Source: Bacteroides intestinalis (GTDB taxonomy: Bacteria > Bacteroidota > Bacteroidia > Bacteroidales > Bacteroidaceae). From it: 64,000 nt of DNA. This document shows, in pieces, positions 9,025-19,067 of the stretch (the stretch's first letter is position 1; every line of letters begins with the position of its first letter). The stretch covers positions 142,705 to 206,704 of the forward strand of contig NZ_CABJDN010000004.1 in assembly GCF_902364365.1 (NCBI RefSeq). Reading direction: 5' to 3'. The translations under genes and the position numbers were made by a program. The notes under the pieces were generated by a model, which saw only the letters and a list, made by a program, of their open reading frames with translations, made no database searches and had not been told where the DNA came from.

Positions 9025-9738
9025 ATGACTAGATTAAGTGTAAACATAAACAAGATTGCGACGTTGCGTAATGCGCGTGGAGGGGATGTCCCTAATGTGG
9101 TGAAAGTAGCACTGGATTGTGAAAGCTTTGGTGCGGAAGGAATTACCGTACATCCACGCCCTGATGAACGTCATATACGCCAGAGGGATGTGTATGATCT
9201 TCGCCCGTTGCTTCGTACTGAATTTAATATCGAAGGATATCCTGCCCCCGAATTTATTGATCTGGTATTGAAAGTGAAGCCGCATCAGGTGACTCTGGTT
9301 CCGGATAGTCCGACTCAGCTGACTTCTAATGCTGGTTGGGATACCAAGCAGAATCTGGAATTTCTGACTGAAGTGCTCGATACATTTAATGATGCAGGCA
9401 TCCGTACTTCCGTATTTGTATCGACGGATGCGGAGATGATAGAGTATGCTGCCAAAGCTGGTGCCGACCGGGTGGAACTCTATACCGAACCCTATGCGAC
9501 CGCTTATCCGCAGAATAAGGAAGCCGCCGTTGCTCCTTTTGTAGAAGCCGCTAAAGTGGCACGTAGTCTGGGGCTGGGTTTGAATGCCGGACATGACCTG
9601 AGTTTGGTGAATCTGAATTATTTATATCAAAACATTCCATGGATGGATGAAGTCTCTATCGGACACTCGCTGATAAGCGATGCTCTGTATCTGGGATTGG
9701 AACGTACCATTCAGGAATATAAAAACTGTCTTCGTTGA
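9025..9738 (+). CDS. pdxJ: Pyridoxine 5'-phosphate synthase
   Basis: 237 residues. It condenses 1-deoxy-D-xylulose 5-phosphate with 3-amino-2-oxopropyl phosphate in de novo vitamin B6 synthesis. Family signatures seen are [50 protein letters not shown] and [15 protein letters not shown]. The start is set by the promoter at 8996-9003. The stop TGA overlaps the ATG of the next gene (TGATG), coupling pdxJ to exbB-exbD-tonB. Confidence 0.96.
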   Translation: MTRLSVNINKIATLRNARGGDVPNVVKVALDCESFGAEGITVHPRPDERHIRQRDVYDLRPLLRTEFNIEGYPAPEFIDLVLKVKPHQVTLVPDSPTQLTSNAGWDTKQNLEFLTEVLDTFNDAGIRTSVFVSTDAEMIEYAAKAGADRVELYTEPYATAYPQNKEAAVAPFVEAAKVARSLGLGLNAGHDLSLVNLNYLYQNIPWMDEVSIGHSLISDALYLGLERTIQEYKNCLR

Positions 9739-10454
9739 TGAATGCAATGTTGTTATTAGCCCAAGTGGCTCCGGCGCTGACCGATTCTATTGCGGGCGCC
9801 AATCCGGTATTAACTCCGGTAGCTGGTCCTGAAGAGATGAACTTATGGAGCATGGCTGTCAAGGGTGGTTGGATTATGATCGTTCTTGGATTGCTGTCCA
9901 TCCTTTGTTTCTACATCTTGTTCGAACGCAACTATGTGATCAGGAAAGCCGGCAAAGAGGACCCGATGTTCATGGATAAAATAAAGGATTATATCCTGGA
10001 TGGAGAAATAAAAGCTGCCATAGCTTATTGCCGCAGCGTAAATACTCCGGCTGCCCGTATGATAGAGAAAGGTATCAGCCGTTTGGGACGTCCGGTGAAT
10101 GATGTGCAGGCTGCCATTGAGAATGTGGGAAACATTGAGGTAGCGAAACTGGAGAAAGGATTGACGATTATGGCAACCATCTCCGGAGGTGCGCCGATGA
10201 TTGGTTTCCTCGGTACGGTGACCGGTATGGTGCGTGCTTTCTACGAAATGGCCAATGCGGGTAACAACATCGATATTACATTGCTTTCGGGCGGTATCTA
10301 CGAGGCTATGATCACTACGGTAGGTGGTTTGATCGTGGGTATTATTGCGATGTTTGCCTATAACTACCTCGTGACTCTGGTAGACGGCGTGGTGAATAAG
10401 ATGGAGGCTAAAACCATGGCATTCATGGACCTCTTGAATGAACCCGCTTCCTAA
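9738..10454 (+). CDS. exbB: MotA/TolQ/ExbB proton channel family protein
   Basis: 238 residues. A proton-motive-force-driven inner-membrane stator component that energises TonB. Three hydrophobic segments are seen: WIMIVLGLLSILCFYILF (~50-68), the stretch around TIMATISGGAPMIGFLGTV (~140-160), and MITTVGGLIVGIIAMFAY (~190-210). The conserved GAPMIGFLGTVTGM motif is typical of TolQ/ExbB. The ATG at 9738 overlaps the pdxJ stop. It is followed by exbD and a TonB-type protein, so this is a TonB energising module fused into the pdxJ transcript. exbB rather than tolQ is favoured because no tolB/pal follows. Confidence 0.9.
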   Translation: MNAMLLLAQVAPALTDSIAGANPVLTPVAGPEEMNLWSMAVKGGWIMIVLGLLSILCFYILFERNYVIRKAGKEDPMFMDKIKDYILDGEIKAAIAYCRSVNTPAARMIEKGISRLGRPVNDVQAAIENVGNIEVAKLEKGLTIMATISGGAPMIGFLGTVTGMVRAFYEMANAGNNIDITLLSGGIYEAMITTVGGLIVGIIAMFAYNYLVTLVDGVVNKMEAKTMAFMDLLNEPAS

Positions 10455-10489
10455 GTAATTGATAATTAGTAATTAATAATTAAATAAGC

Positions 10490-10903
10490 GTGCTACAACG
10501 TAGAGCTAAAATATCGCCCAATTTCAGTATGGCATCCATGACGGACGTCATCTTCCTGTTGCTGATTTTCTTTATGATCACGTCTACGGTTGTTTCGCCG
10601 AACGCTATCAAGGTGTTGCTTCCGCAGGGAAAACAGCAGACGTCGGCTAAGCCCTTGACGCGGGTTGTTATCGATAAGGACCTGAATTTTTACGCGGCGT
10701 TTGGAAATGATAAGGAGCAGGCGATTTCTTTGGAAGAATTGACTCCTTTCCTGCAATCGTGCGCTGCGAAAGAACCGGAAATGTATGTGGCGCTTTATGC
10801 TGATGAAGCTGTGCCTTACAGGGAAATCGTGAAAGTGCTGAATATTGCCAATGAGAATAAGTTCAAGATGGTGTTGGCTACACGCCCGCCTGAAGGGAAA
10901 TAA
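10490..10903 (+). CDS. exbD: ExbD/TolR family biopolymer transporter
   Basis: 137 residues. A single N-terminal membrane segment (DVIFLLLIFFMITSTVV, ~19-35) carries the Asp used for proton conduction in SMTDVIF, followed by a periplasmic domain. The start is GTG at 10490; no in-frame ATG precedes it. It works with the ExbB protein as the stator for TonB-dependent uptake at the outer membrane. The 35 bp upstream gap is an A/T-only stretch of repeated TAATTGATAATTA-like words. Confidence 0.9.
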   Translation: MLQRRAKISPNFSMASMTDVIFLLLIFFMITSTVVSPNAIKVLLPQGKQQTSAKPLTRVVIDKDLNFYAAFGNDKEQAISLEELTPFLQSCAAKEPEMYVALYADEAVPYREIVKVLNIANENKFKMVLATRPPEGK

Positions 10904-10947
10904 ATGTACGATGGGTAAATTGTACATTGTAAATGGTTAAATAGTAA

Positions 10948-11781
10948 ATGGCAATGGTGGATCCGAAGAAGAAAGGCAAATATATAGGAATGGTAGGTGC
11001 GCTGCTGGTACATGTAGCGTTCATTCTCCTGTTGATACTGGTTGGCTTCGCTTTGCCGGAGCAGCAGGATGAAGACGGTATGCCGGTAATGCTGGGTGAG
11101 GTGCCCAATGCATTTGGAAGTGCTGATCCCTCCCTGGTGAAAGTGGATGTGATGCCTGAGACTGTTGCCCCTAAAGTGCAGGAGACGGTAGAGCAGGAGA
11201 TGCTTACCCAGGAGGATGAAGAAACCGTTGTTATCAAGCCCAAAGCGAAACCTAAAAAGGAAGAAGTAAAGAAGAAGCCGGAAAAACCGGAGAAAACGGA
11301 AGCCGAGAAAGCGGAAGAAGCCCGGAAGTTGGCGGAAGCTAAAGCCGAACGGGAACGCAGGGAAGCGGAAGAGGCTGCCCGTAAGAGGGTGGCAGGTGCC
11401 TTCGGAAAAGGAGCACAAATGGGAAGCAAAGGTACGACTGAGGGAGCAGGTATCCAGGGAAGTCCCACCGGAAATGCGCCGGAAGGTGCGTCGAGCGGAA
11501 CGGGAGGTTACGGAACTTTTGACCTCGGCGGACGTTCTATAGGACAAGGAGGTTTGCCGCGTCCGGCATATAATGTGCAGGATGAAGGGATTGTGGTGGT
11601 TTCCATTACTGTAAATCCGGCAGGACATGTTATTGCTACCAGTATTGACAGGAAGACCAATACTATAAATTCTGCCTTGCGGAAGGCGGCTGAAGATGCT
11701 GCTAAGAAAGCGCGTTTCAATGCTGTAAGCGGTTTGAATAACCAGACAGGAACGATAACATATTACTTTAAACTAAAATAA
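10948..11781 (+). CDS. TonB-family energy transducer
   Basis: 277 residues. One N-terminal membrane anchor (~13-33, VGALLVHVAFILLLILVGFAL). A long charged linker (~90-150) is built of KPKAKPKKEE and a run of Glu/Ala/Lys/Arg that is probably an extended helix, then a Gly-rich spacer. A C-terminal TonB-like domain (~195-277) has IVVVSITVNPAGHVI and ends in ITYYFKLK. It would span the periplasm and couple the ExbBD motor to outer-membrane receptors such as SusC proteins. ATG 10948 or 10954 are both possible. Third gene of the exb-type module. Confidence 0.85.
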   Translation: MAMVDPKKKGKYIGMVGALLVHVAFILLLILVGFALPEQQDEDGMPVMLGEVPNAFGSADPSLVKVDVMPETVAPKVQETVEQEMLTQEDEETVVIKPKAKPKKEEVKKKPEKPEKTEAEKAEEARKLAEAKAERERREAEEAARKRVAGAFGKGAQMGSKGTTEGAGIQGSPTGNAPEGASSGTGGYGTFDLGGRSIGQGGLPRPAYNVQDEGIVVVSITVNPAGHVIATSIDRKTNTINSALRKAAEDAAKKARFNAVSGLNNQTGTITYYFKLK

Positions 11782-11795
11782 TAAGGAGAACAATT

Positions 11796-12344
11796 ATGGG
11801 TACAGTTTATGTTTTTTTTGCAGACGGATTTGAAGAAGTGGAAGCTTTCACCTCTGTGGATGTAATGAGACGTGCAGGGCTGAACGTGGAAATGATAACG
11901 GTGACTCCCGATGAGATAGTAACAGGTGCACATGATGTACCGGTGCTTTGCGATAAGAATGTAGTGAACTGTGATTTCTATGACGCAGATTTAGTTCTTT
12001 TACCCGGTGGAATGCCCGGAGCTGCTACTTTGGAGAAGTGCCCGGAACTTCGGAAACTGGTCTTGGATTTTGCTGAAAAGAATAAACCGATTGCTGCCAT
12101 TTGTGCCGCTCCTATGATATTGGGTAAGCTTGGCTTGCTGAAAGGCCGCAAGGCAACTTGCTATCCCGGCTTCGAACAATACTTGGAAGGTGCTGAATGT
12201 ACAGGTGCTCCGGTGGAAAGAGACGGTAACATCATTACCGGAAAAGGACCGGGTGCTGCGATGGAATTTGCTCTGACGGTTGTAGATATGATGCTCGGAA
12301 AAGAGAAGGTACAGGAACTGAAAGAGGCAATGTGCGTTAATTGA
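11796..12344 (+). CDS. DJ-1/PfpI family protein
   Basis: 182 residues of the DJ-1/ThiJ/PfpI superfamily. The nucleophile-elbow Cys lies in AAICAAPMIL (~104-108), the conserved Glu in GFEEVEAF (~14-16), and LLPGGMPGA is present. Members act as chaperones, deglycases or hydrolases; the exact activity is not readable from sequence. It has an unusually good Shine-Dalgarno (AAGGAG, 10 bp before the ATG), which is rare in this window. It follows the tonB-type gene by 14 bp and precedes ispD by 3 bp. Confidence 0.9.
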   Translation: MGTVYVFFADGFEEVEAFTSVDVMRRAGLNVEMITVTPDEIVTGAHDVPVLCDKNVVNCDFYDADLVLLPGGMPGAATLEKCPELRKLVLDFAEKNKPIAAICAAPMILGKLGLLKGRKATCYPGFEQYLEGAECTGAPVERDGNIITGKGPGAAMEFALTVVDMMLGKEKVQELKEAMCVN

Positions 12345-12347
12345 TTT

Positions 12348-13022
12348 ATGGTTCAGTATGCTCTGATAGTTGCCGGTGGTAAGGGGTTGCGCATGGGAGG
12401 CGAACTTCCCAAACAGTTTCTGCCTATAGGTGGAAAACCTGTCTTGATGCGTACTTTGGAAGCCTTTTATGCCTACAATCCGGAGATACATATAATATTA
12501 GTGCTCCCGCATAGCCAGCAGTCTTATTGGACAGAGCTATGTGCGGAGCATTCTTTTTCTTTGCCGCATACAGTGGCGGACGGAGGTGAAACCCGCTTCC
12601 ATTCGGTAAAGAATGGATTGGCTTATGTTACTACTCCGGGATTGGTTGGTGTCCATGATGGGGTACGCCCGTTTGTTTCCCGGGAAGTCATAGCCCGTTG
12701 TTATGAATTGGCTGCCGAAAAAAAAGCGGTGATTCCCGTGATAGATGTGGTAGAGACTGTACGTCATCTCAAAGGAGAAGAAAGCGTGACCGTCAGCCGG
12801 GATGAGTATAAATTGGTACAGACTCCCCAGGTGTTTGATGCCGATTTACTGAAACAGGCCTATGAACAACCTTATACTTCTTTCTTTACGGACGATGCTT
12901 CGGTAGTGGAAGCGATGGGAGTATCTGTATACCTCGCGGCAGGTAATCGGGAAAACATTAAAATTACGACTCCCTTTGATTTGAAAATAGCCGCTGCTTT
13001 GTTGGATTCATGTTTGATTTAG
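12348..13022 (+). CDS. ispD: 2-C-methyl-D-erythritol 4-phosphate cytidylyltransferase
   Basis: 224 residues. It transfers CMP from CTP to methylerythritol phosphate in the non-mevalonate isoprenoid pathway. The nucleotide-binding start is [13 protein letters not shown] with Lys in [39 protein letters not shown] and FTDDASVVE are typical IspD motifs. The stop overlaps the recG start by 13 bp. Confidence 0.95.
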   Translation: MVQYALIVAGGKGLRMGGELPKQFLPIGGKPVLMRTLEAFYAYNPEIHIILVLPHSQQSYWTELCAEHSFSLPHTVADGGETRFHSVKNGLAYVTTPGLVGVHDGVRPFVSREVIARCYELAAEKKAVIPVIDVVETVRHLKGEESVTVSRDEYKLVQTPQVFDADLLKQAYEQPYTSFFTDDASVVEAMGVSVYLAAGNRENIKITTPFDLKIAAALLDSCLI

Positions 13023-15106
13023 CTTCTCGTGACATAAAATACCTGTCGGGTGTAGGGCCGCAACGTGCCTCAGTGCTCAATAAGGAATTGAATATCTATT
13101 CCCTTCACGACTTATTGTATTATTTCCCCTATAAATATGTAGACCGTAGCCGTATCTATTATATCCATGAGATAGACGGTACGATGCCTTATATTCAGCT
13201 GAAAGGTGAAATCCTGGGCTTTGAGACGATTGGAGAAGGCAGGCAGCGCCGTCTGATTGCCCATTTCTCGGATGGTACGGGGATTGTGGATTTAGTCTGG
13301 TTTCAGGGAATTAAATTTCTCGTCGGTAAGTATAAGGTACATCAGGAATATATTGTATTTGGTAAACCCAGCGTCTTCAACGGACGGATCAACATTGCTC
13401 ATCCGGATATCGATAATGCTTCGGAACTGAAGCTCTCGACAATGGGATTGCAACCTTATTATAATACAACGGAGAAAATGAAGCGGAGTTCCCTCAATTC
13501 TCATGCAATTGAGAAGATGATGAGTGCCGTAGTGCAGCAACTCCGCGAACCGCTGCCCGAAACGCTTTCTCCCGCTATATTGACAGAGCATCATTTGATG
13601 CCGCTGACGGAAGCCTTGATGAATATTCATTTTCCGGCAAATCCGGAACTGCTTCGTAAAGCGCAATATCGCTTGAAGTTTGAAGAACTTTTTTATGTAC
13701 AGTTGAATATTCTCCGCTATGCCAAAGATAGGCAACGGAAATATCGTGGATATGTATTTGAAACGGTAGGAGAGATATTCAATACTTTCTATGCCAAGAA
13801 TCTGCCTTTCGAACTGACAGGTGCCCAGAAGCGTGTACTGAAAGAAATACGCCGGGATGTGGGTAGCGGTAAACAAATGAACCGTCTGTTGCAGGGGGAT
13901 GTAGGTAGTGGAAAAACGCTGGTGGCACTGATGAGTATGCTGATGGCGTTGGATAACGGGTATCAGGCTTGTATGATGGCGCCTACTGAAATCCTGGCTA
14001 ACCAGCATTTTGAAACAATCCGCGAGTTATTGTACGGAATGGATATACGTGTGGAATTACTGACCGGTTCTGTGAAAGGAAAAAAGCGGGAAGCCATTCT
14101 CACCGGTCTGTTAACAGGAGATGTACGAATATTGATCGGTACGCATGCCGTGATAGAAGATACCGTGAATTTCTCTTCACTGGGGCTGGTCGTGATAGAT
14201 GAACAGCACCGTTTCGGTGTGGCACAACGCGCACGTTTATGGACTAAGAATGCACAGCCCCCCCATGTGCTAGTCATGACAGCTACCCCTATTCCGCGTA
14301 CGCTGGCCATGACATTATACGGTGATCTCGATGTCTCCGTCATTGATGAACTGCCGCCGGGACGTAAACCTATTGTGACCATTCATAAATATGATGCGCA
14401 CCGTGTGAGCTTGTACCAATCCGTTCATAGACAGATTGCAGAGGGCAGACAGGTATATATTGTATATCCTTTGATTAAGGAAAGTGAGAAAATCGACTTG
14501 AAGAACCTGGAAGAAGGCTACCTTCATATTTGTGAGGAATTCCCGGATTGTAAAGTCTGCAAAGTGCATGGCAAGATGAAAGCGGCAGAGAAAGATGCAC
14601 AGATGCAGCTTTTTGTTTCGGGCGAAGCACAGATAATGGTAGCGACTACTGTGATTGAGGTAGGCGTAAATGTACCGAATGCTTCCGTGATGATTATTGA
14701 GAATGCAGAGCGCTTCGGTTTGTCGCAACTCCATCAGTTGCGTGGTCGTGTAGGTCGTGGAGCAGAACAGTCTTATTGTATTTTAGTGACCGGATACAAG
14801 TTGGTCGAGGAAACCCGCAAGCGTCTGGAAATTATGGTGCGGACAAATGACGGCTTTGAAATTGCCGAAGCTGATCTGAAGCTCCGCGGTCCCGGTGATT
14901 TGGAAGGTACACAGCAAAGCGGTATTGCCTTCGATCTGAAGATTGCCGATATAGCGCGCGATGGACAACTGCTGCAATATGTGCGCAACATTGCCGAAGA
15001 AGTGGTGGATGCTGATCCTATTGGCATCCGTCCGGAGAATGAAATCCTGTGGCGCCAGCTAAAAGCACTTCGGAAAACTAACGTTAACTGGGCTTCCATT
15101 AGTTGA
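13010..15106 (+). CDS. recG: ATP-dependent DNA helicase RecG
   Basis: 698 residues. It remodels stalled replication forks and branched DNA. The N-terminal wedge/OB region (~1-260) begins [16 protein letters not shown]. Helicase motifs follow: Walker [12 protein letters not shown] (~298-308), DEQH box [10 protein letters not shown], motif [12 protein letters not shown], motif [11 protein letters not shown], then the TRG-type tail [12 protein letters not shown]. Length is normal for the family. It overlaps ispD, so the two are translationally coupled. Confidence 0.97.
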   Translation: MFDLASRDIKYLSGVGPQRASVLNKELNIYSLHDLLYYFPYKYVDRSRIYYIHEIDGTMPYIQLKGEILGFETIGEGRQRRLIAHFSDGTGIVDLVWFQGIKFLVGKYKVHQEYIVFGKPSVFNGRINIAHPDIDNASELKLSTMGLQPYYNTTEKMKRSSLNSHAIEKMMSAVVQQLREPLPETLSPAILTEHHLMPLTEALMNIHFPANPELLRKAQYRLKFEELFYVQLNILRYAKDRQRKYRGYVFETVGEIFNTFYAKNLPFELTGAQKRVLKEIRRDVGSGKQMNRLLQGDVGSGKTLVALMSMLMALDNGYQACMMAPTEILANQHFETIRELLYGMDIRVELLTGSVKGKKREAILTGLLTGDVRILIGTHAVIEDTVNFSSLGLVVIDEQHRFGVAQRARLWTKNAQPPHVLVMTATPIPRTLAMTLYGDLDVSVIDELPPGRKPIVTIHKYDAHRVSLYQSVHRQIAEGRQVYIVYPLIKESEKIDLKNLEEGYLHICEEFPDCKVCKVHGKMKAAEKDAQMQLFVSGEAQIMVATTVIEVGVNVPNASVMIIENAERFGLSQLHQLRGRVGRGAEQSYCILVTGYKLVEETRKRLEIMVRTNDGFEIAEADLKLRGPGDLEGTQQSGIAFDLKIADIARDGQLLQYVRNIAEEVVDADPIGIRPENEILWRQLKALRKTNVNWASIS

Positions 15107-15268
15107 ATAACGGTTAAACATACACTTTATTTACATTTTTATGTTGTAAAACATATTGGCTCTTATCTTTCCGATATACAGGTAGTTAGAAGCTGTTTTA
15201 TTCTATGTCTTTTAGTCCCTTTCCGAAAAAATAGTTAAGAACAGCCTTTCCATTTAGAGAAGAAATAC

Positions 15269-15276
15269 TACCTTTG
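15269..15276 (+). promoter_or_regulatory. Promoter -7 element (TACCTTTG) for the M23 peptidase gene
   Basis: An exact TAnnTTTG match 32 bp before the ATG at 15308, in a 200 bp A/T-rich gap after recG. Confidence 0.7.
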
Positions 15277-15307
15277 GGAGAATTTTTAAAAAAAATGGCG
15301 AAACGGA

Positions 15308-16177
15308 ATGAATTTCAATTGCATTAAAACGATTTTGATAGCTGCGACGGCAATGGTCAGCCTGAATTCTTTTTCTCAGGATTTGATTGCCCGACAAGCC
15401 CCCATCGACAGGAAACTAAAGAGCGTTGACTCGTTGGCTTTACAGAAACAGATACGTGCTGAACAATCTGCTTATCCAGGTCTAAGCCTATATCCGACTT
15501 GGAACAATGAGTATGTACAAGCTTACGGCGATGCTATCGTTCCTGAAAGCTATAAAGTGGATCTGACAGGTTTCTGCATGCCTACCACACATACGAAGAT
15601 TACCGATGTATTCGGTTATCGCCCCAGAAGACGCAGAATGCACTATGGCTTGGATGTTAAAGTATTCATCGGTGATACGATTCGAGCAGCTTTCGATGGT
15701 AAAGTACGCGTAGTAAAGAATCAGGGACGCCGTGGATATGGCAAGTATATCGTTATTCGTCATGACAATGGACTGGAGACAGTTTACGGACACTTGTCCA
15801 AACAGATCGTAGAAATTAATCAATTGGTTAAAGCCGGAGAACCCATCGCTTTAGGTGGCAATACCGGACGTTCTACCGGTTCGCATCTTCACTTTGAAAC
15901 CCGCTTCCTGGGAATTCCTATCGACCCCGCTTTGATGTTCGACTTTGAAAAGCAAGACGTTGTTGCTGATCATTATACTTTCACTAAGACCAAGACTTCA
16001 AAAGGAACTGCTCGCAGCATGGCTTCCGGTGAAGGTTTGTTCTATAAAGTGAAGAGTGGCGATACATTATCTAAGATTGCATCGCGTCAGGGAGTATCTA
16101 TTGACAAGCTTTGTCAGTTGAATCGTATTACACGGAAAACAATCTTACGTCCGGGACAGGTATTGCGTTGTTCGTAA
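15308..16177 (+). CDS. M23 family metallopeptidase with C-terminal LysM domain
   Basis: 289 residues with a signal peptide (cleavage near NSFSQ, residue ~24). The M23 (LytM-type) zinc peptidase domain (~100-215) has the ligand motifs HYGLD and HLHFE, and VYGHLS between them. A LysM peptidoglycan-binding domain sits at the C-terminus (~243-288: YKVKSGDTLSKIAS, then LRPGQVLRC). It probably hydrolyses peptidoglycan cross-links in the periplasm or activates other hydrolases. All metal ligands are present, so it is likely active. Monocistronic, with its own promoter and terminator. Confidence 0.93.
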   Translation: MNFNCIKTILIAATAMVSLNSFSQDLIARQAPIDRKLKSVDSLALQKQIRAEQSAYPGLSLYPTWNNEYVQAYGDAIVPESYKVDLTGFCMPTTHTKITDVFGYRPRRRRMHYGLDVKVFIGDTIRAAFDGKVRVVKNQGRRGYGKYIVIRHDNGLETVYGHLSKQIVEINQLVKAGEPIALGGNTGRSTGSHLHFETRFLGIPIDPALMFDFEKQDVVADHYTFTKTKTSKGTARSMASGEGLFYKVKSGDTLSKIASRQGVSIDKLCQLNRITRKTILRPGQVLRCS

Positions 16178-16199
16178 GATATCAATAAACCCATAAAGG

Positions 16200-16246
16200 A
16201 GAGGGCACTTTAATATAATTTAGAGTGCCCTCTTTTCTTTTTTCTT
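16200..16246 (+). terminator. Intrinsic terminator after the M23 peptidase gene
   Basis: Stem AGAGGGCACT (16200-16209) with AGTGCCCTCT (16224-16233), followed by TTTCTTTTTTCTTT. Confidence 0.9.
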
Positions 16247-16256
16247 TAATTATTCC

Positions 16257-16264
16257 TACCTTTG
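16257..16264 (+). promoter_or_regulatory. Promoter -7 element (TACCTTTG) for the DUF1599-tpiA-folE gene group
   Basis: An exact TAnnTTTG match; the ATG at 16283 follows 18 bp later, so the leader is only ~10 nt. The TTG further upstream in the reading frame overlaps the promoter and cannot be the start. Confidence 0.75.
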
Positions 16265-16282
16265 CAACCAATTTGTAAGGAA

Positions 16283-16825
16283 ATGAAAGATACCAAACAA
16301 CAATTTGAGCATGTCATTGCCATCTGTCGTGATTTGTTCTCCAAGAAACTACATGATTACGGTCCGGCATGGCGTATTCTCCGTCCGGCTTCCGTGACTG
16401 ACCAGATATTCATTAAAGCCAATCGTATCAGGAGTATTGAAACCAAAGGAGTGACGTTGGTGGACGAAGGAATACGTTCCGAGTTCATTGCGATAGTCAA
16501 CTATGGCATTGTCGGATTGATACAGCTGGAACTGGGATATGCGGAATCAGCCGATATCACGAATGAAGAAGCAATGGCGTTGTATGACAAATATGCTAAA
16601 ACTTCATTGGATCTGATGCTTGCCAAGAATCATGATTACGATGAGGCATGGCGTAGCATGCGTGTCAGTTCATATACTGATCTGATATTGATGAAAATCT
16701 ACCGTACGAAACAGATTGAAAGCCTGTCGGGACAGACTTTGGTTTCGGAAGGAGTGGATGCTAATTATATGGACATGATTAATTATTCCGTATTCGGTTT
16801 GATTAAGATTGAATTTGGAGACTAA
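16283..16825 (+). CDS. DUF1599 domain-containing protein
   Basis: 180 residues. Two similar halves are visible: LFSKKLHDYGPAWRILR...TDQIFIKANRIRSIE and LMLAKNHDYDEAWRSMR...TDLILMKIYRTKQIE, each with a K-x-HDY-x-AWR motif. It is thus an internal duplication, as expected for this family of unknown function (one DUF1599 unit per half). No signal peptide. It is first in an apparent unit with the DoxX-type gene, which overlaps its end by 17 bp. Confidence 0.85.
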   Translation: MKDTKQQFEHVIAICRDLFSKKLHDYGPAWRILRPASVTDQIFIKANRIRSIETKGVTLVDEGIRSEFIAIVNYGIVGLIQLELGYAESADITNEEAMALYDKYAKTSLDLMLAKNHDYDEAWRSMRVSSYTDLILMKIYRTKQIESLSGQTLVSEGVDANYMDMINYSVFGLIKIEFGD

Positions 16826-18155
16826 GCAGAAACATATAATCTGGAAGAGTTGGGTGAATGTTTCCCGCTTTTTACTGGCGGTGGTATTCATCTTTTCCGG
16901 CTTTGTGAAGGCAGTCGATCCGTTAGGCTCTTTTTATAAGATTCAGGATTATCTGACGGCTTTCGGAATGGCCGCATGGTTTCCTACATATTTGCAGTTA
17001 CTGTTTGCCATCGTATTGTCTGCATTGGAGTTTTCGGTAGGTGTTTTCTTGTTTCTAGGGATAAAGCGGAGGTTTGCTACAACCATGGCGTTGTTGCTGA
17101 TGATTGTGATGACACCGCTGACACTCTATCTGGCATTAGTGAATCCGGTGTCTGATTGCGGCTGTTTCGGTGATGCATGGGTATTGACAAACTGGGAAAC
17201 GTTTGGCAAGAATGTAGTATTGTTTATTGCAGCCGTATCTGTCTTCAAAGGTGGAAAACAAATCATCCGCTTTATTACGGCGAAAATGGCATGGATGGTT
17301 TCCATGTATACATTCTTTTTCGTGTTTGTGCTTTCATTCTATTGCCTGGACAATCTGCCTATTCTGGATTTCCGTCCTTACAAGATCGGAAAGAATATCA
17401 AAGAAGGCATGGAGATACCCGAAGGAGCAAAACCAAGTGTGTTTGAGAGCAAGTTTATTCTGGAGAAAGACGGAAAAAAGCAGGAGTTTACACTGGATAA
17501 CTACCCGGACAGCACATGGACGTTTGTTGAAACACGTACAGTGTTGAAGGAAAAAGGATACGAGCCTCCGATTCATGACTTCTCTATAGTGAGTCTGGAA
17601 ACCGGAGAGGATCTGACCGATAGCATTTTATCAGATAAGGGATATACATTCTTGTTGGTAGCTCATCGTATTGAAAGAGCTGACGATAGCAATATAGACC
17701 TTATTAACGAGATCTATGATTATAGTGTGGAACATGGTTATGGATTTTATGCCCTGACTTCTTCACCGGAGGAACAAATAGAATTGTGGCGTGACAAGAC
17801 CGGAGCGGAATATCCTTTCTGCCAGATGGACGACATCACCTTGAAGACCATTATCCGGTCCAATCCCGGACTGATGCTGATAAAGGATGGCGTTATCCTG
17901 AATAAGTGGAGTGATGACAGTTTGCCGGATGAATACGTGTTGACGGATAGCTTGGATAAGCTGGAACTCGGTCAGCAGAAAAAAGAAAGTGATTTGCGCA
18001 CGATTGGTTACGTTCTTTTGTGGTTTATCATTCCGTTGCTGATGGTTATTGGTGTGGACATTCTGGTTGTGAAGCGCAGGGAAAGAAGGAGAGCGAAAAA
18101 TAAAGTGATTGGCGATGGAGTGATGAGTGATAAGCAAGAGCTTCCACAGTCATAA
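16809..18155 (+). CDS. DoxX/MauE-type membrane protein with C-terminal thioredoxin-fold-like region
   Basis: 448 residues. The N-terminal ~150 residues form four hydrophobic segments with SGFVKAVDPLGSFYKIQDYL and the SDCGCFGDA motif characteristic of DoxX/MauE-like membrane proteins. Another membrane pass lies near 160-180, and one near the C-terminus (~400-420, LWFIIPLLMVIGVDIL). The extracytoplasmic part (~190-390) contains VSLETGEDLTDSILSDKGYTFL-like sequence reminiscent of a thioredoxin fold but without a CxxC. A redox or quinone-linked role is possible. There is no ATG near the start; TTG 16809 (or 16815) is used, overlapping the upstream gene. Cytoplasmic tail is basic. Confidence 0.8.
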   Translation: MNLETKQKHIIWKSWVNVSRFLLAVVFIFSGFVKAVDPLGSFYKIQDYLTAFGMAAWFPTYLQLLFAIVLSALEFSVGVFLFLGIKRRFATTMALLLMIVMTPLTLYLALVNPVSDCGCFGDAWVLTNWETFGKNVVLFIAAVSVFKGGKQIIRFITAKMAWMVSMYTFFFVFVLSFYCLDNLPILDFRPYKIGKNIKEGMEIPEGAKPSVFESKFILEKDGKKQEFTLDNYPDSTWTFVETRTVLKEKGYEPPIHDFSIVSLETGEDLTDSILSDKGYTFLLVAHRIERADDSNIDLINEIYDYSVEHGYGFYALTSSPEEQIELWRDKTGAEYPFCQMDDITLKTIIRSNPGLMLIKDGVILNKWSDDSLPDEYVLTDSLDKLELGQQKKESDLRTIGYVLLWFIIPLLMVIGVDILVVKRRERRRAKNKVIGDGVMSDKQELPQS

Positions 18156-18209
18156 ATCACAAATTATAAATCAAAAATACATTAACCCTTTTAATAAATA
18201 AAAAACAAA

Positions 18210-18965
18210 ATGAGAAAAAACATTGTTGCAGGAAACTGGAAAATGAACAAAACCCTTCAGGAGGGTATTGCTCTTGCAAAAGAACTGAATGAAGTATTGG
18301 CTAACGAAAAGCCTAACTGTGATGTAATCATCTGTACTCCTTTTATTCATTTGGCATCGGTTACTCCGTTGGTAGATCCCGCTAAGATTGGTGTAGGTGC
18401 TGAGAACTGTGCTGATAAAGAATCAGGTGCTTACACTGGTGAAGTTTCAGCTGCTATGGTTGCTTCTACAGGTGCTAAATATGTAATCCTGGGTCACTCG
18501 GAACGTCGTGCTTACTATGGCGAAACGGTTGCCATCCTGGAAGAAAAAGTAAAATTGGCTTTGGCTAACGGCCTGACTCCGATCTTCTGTATCGGTGAAG
18601 TGTTGGAAGAGCGCGAGGCTAACAAGCAGAATGAAGTAGTTGCCGCTCAGTTGGCTTCTGTATTCTCTCTGTCTGCTGAGGATTTCTCTAAGATCGTGTT
18701 GGCTTACGAACCGGTTTGGGCTATCGGTACAGGTAAAACTGCTACTCCTGCTCAGGCTCAGGAAATCCACGCTTTTATCCGTTCATTAGTTGCTGACAAA
18801 TACGGTAAGGAAGTTGCTGACAACTGTTCTATCCTTTACGGTGGTAGCGCTAAACCGTCTAACGCTAAGGAATTGTTCGCTAATCCTGACGTTGATGGCG
18901 GCTTGATCGGTGGTGCAGCTCTGAAGGTAGCAGACTTCAAAGGTATCATTGATGCTTTTAATTAA
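18210..18965 (+). CDS. tpiA: Triosephosphate isomerase
   Basis: 251 residues. It interconverts dihydroxyacetone phosphate and glyceraldehyde 3-phosphate in glycolysis. NWKMNKT (Lys13 region), the catalytic His in GHSERR, the catalytic Glu in [14 protein letters not shown] (loop 6) and [10 protein letters not shown] are all intact. It sits in a co-directional row with the DoxX-type gene and the SPOR gene. Confidence 0.97.
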   Translation: MRKNIVAGNWKMNKTLQEGIALAKELNEVLANEKPNCDVIICTPFIHLASVTPLVDPAKIGVGAENCADKESGAYTGEVSAAMVASTGAKYVILGHSERRAYYGETVAILEEKVKLALANGLTPIFCIGEVLEEREANKQNEVVAAQLASVFSLSAEDFSKIVLAYEPVWAIGTGKTATPAQAQEIHAFIRSLVADKYGKEVADNCSILYGGSAKPSNAKELFANPDVDGGLIGGAALKVADFKGIIDAFN

Positions 18966-18984
18966 TAGATAATGGAAGATTGAT

Positions 18985-19024
18985 AATTGATAACCGGTGA
19001 AATGCCGGTTGTCGGTTATCAATT
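18985..19024 (+). repeat. Intercistronic hairpin between tpiA and the SPOR gene
   Basis: A perfect 12 bp inverted repeat, AATTGATAACCG (18985-18996) and CGGTTATCAATT (19013-19024), with a 16 nt spacer. There is no U-tract, so it is not a simple terminator; it is more likely an mRNA-processing or stability element. Confidence 0.7.
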
Positions 19025-19067
19025 TCTATATTCATATTATCAACCGTCTATTATTTTATTATTCATT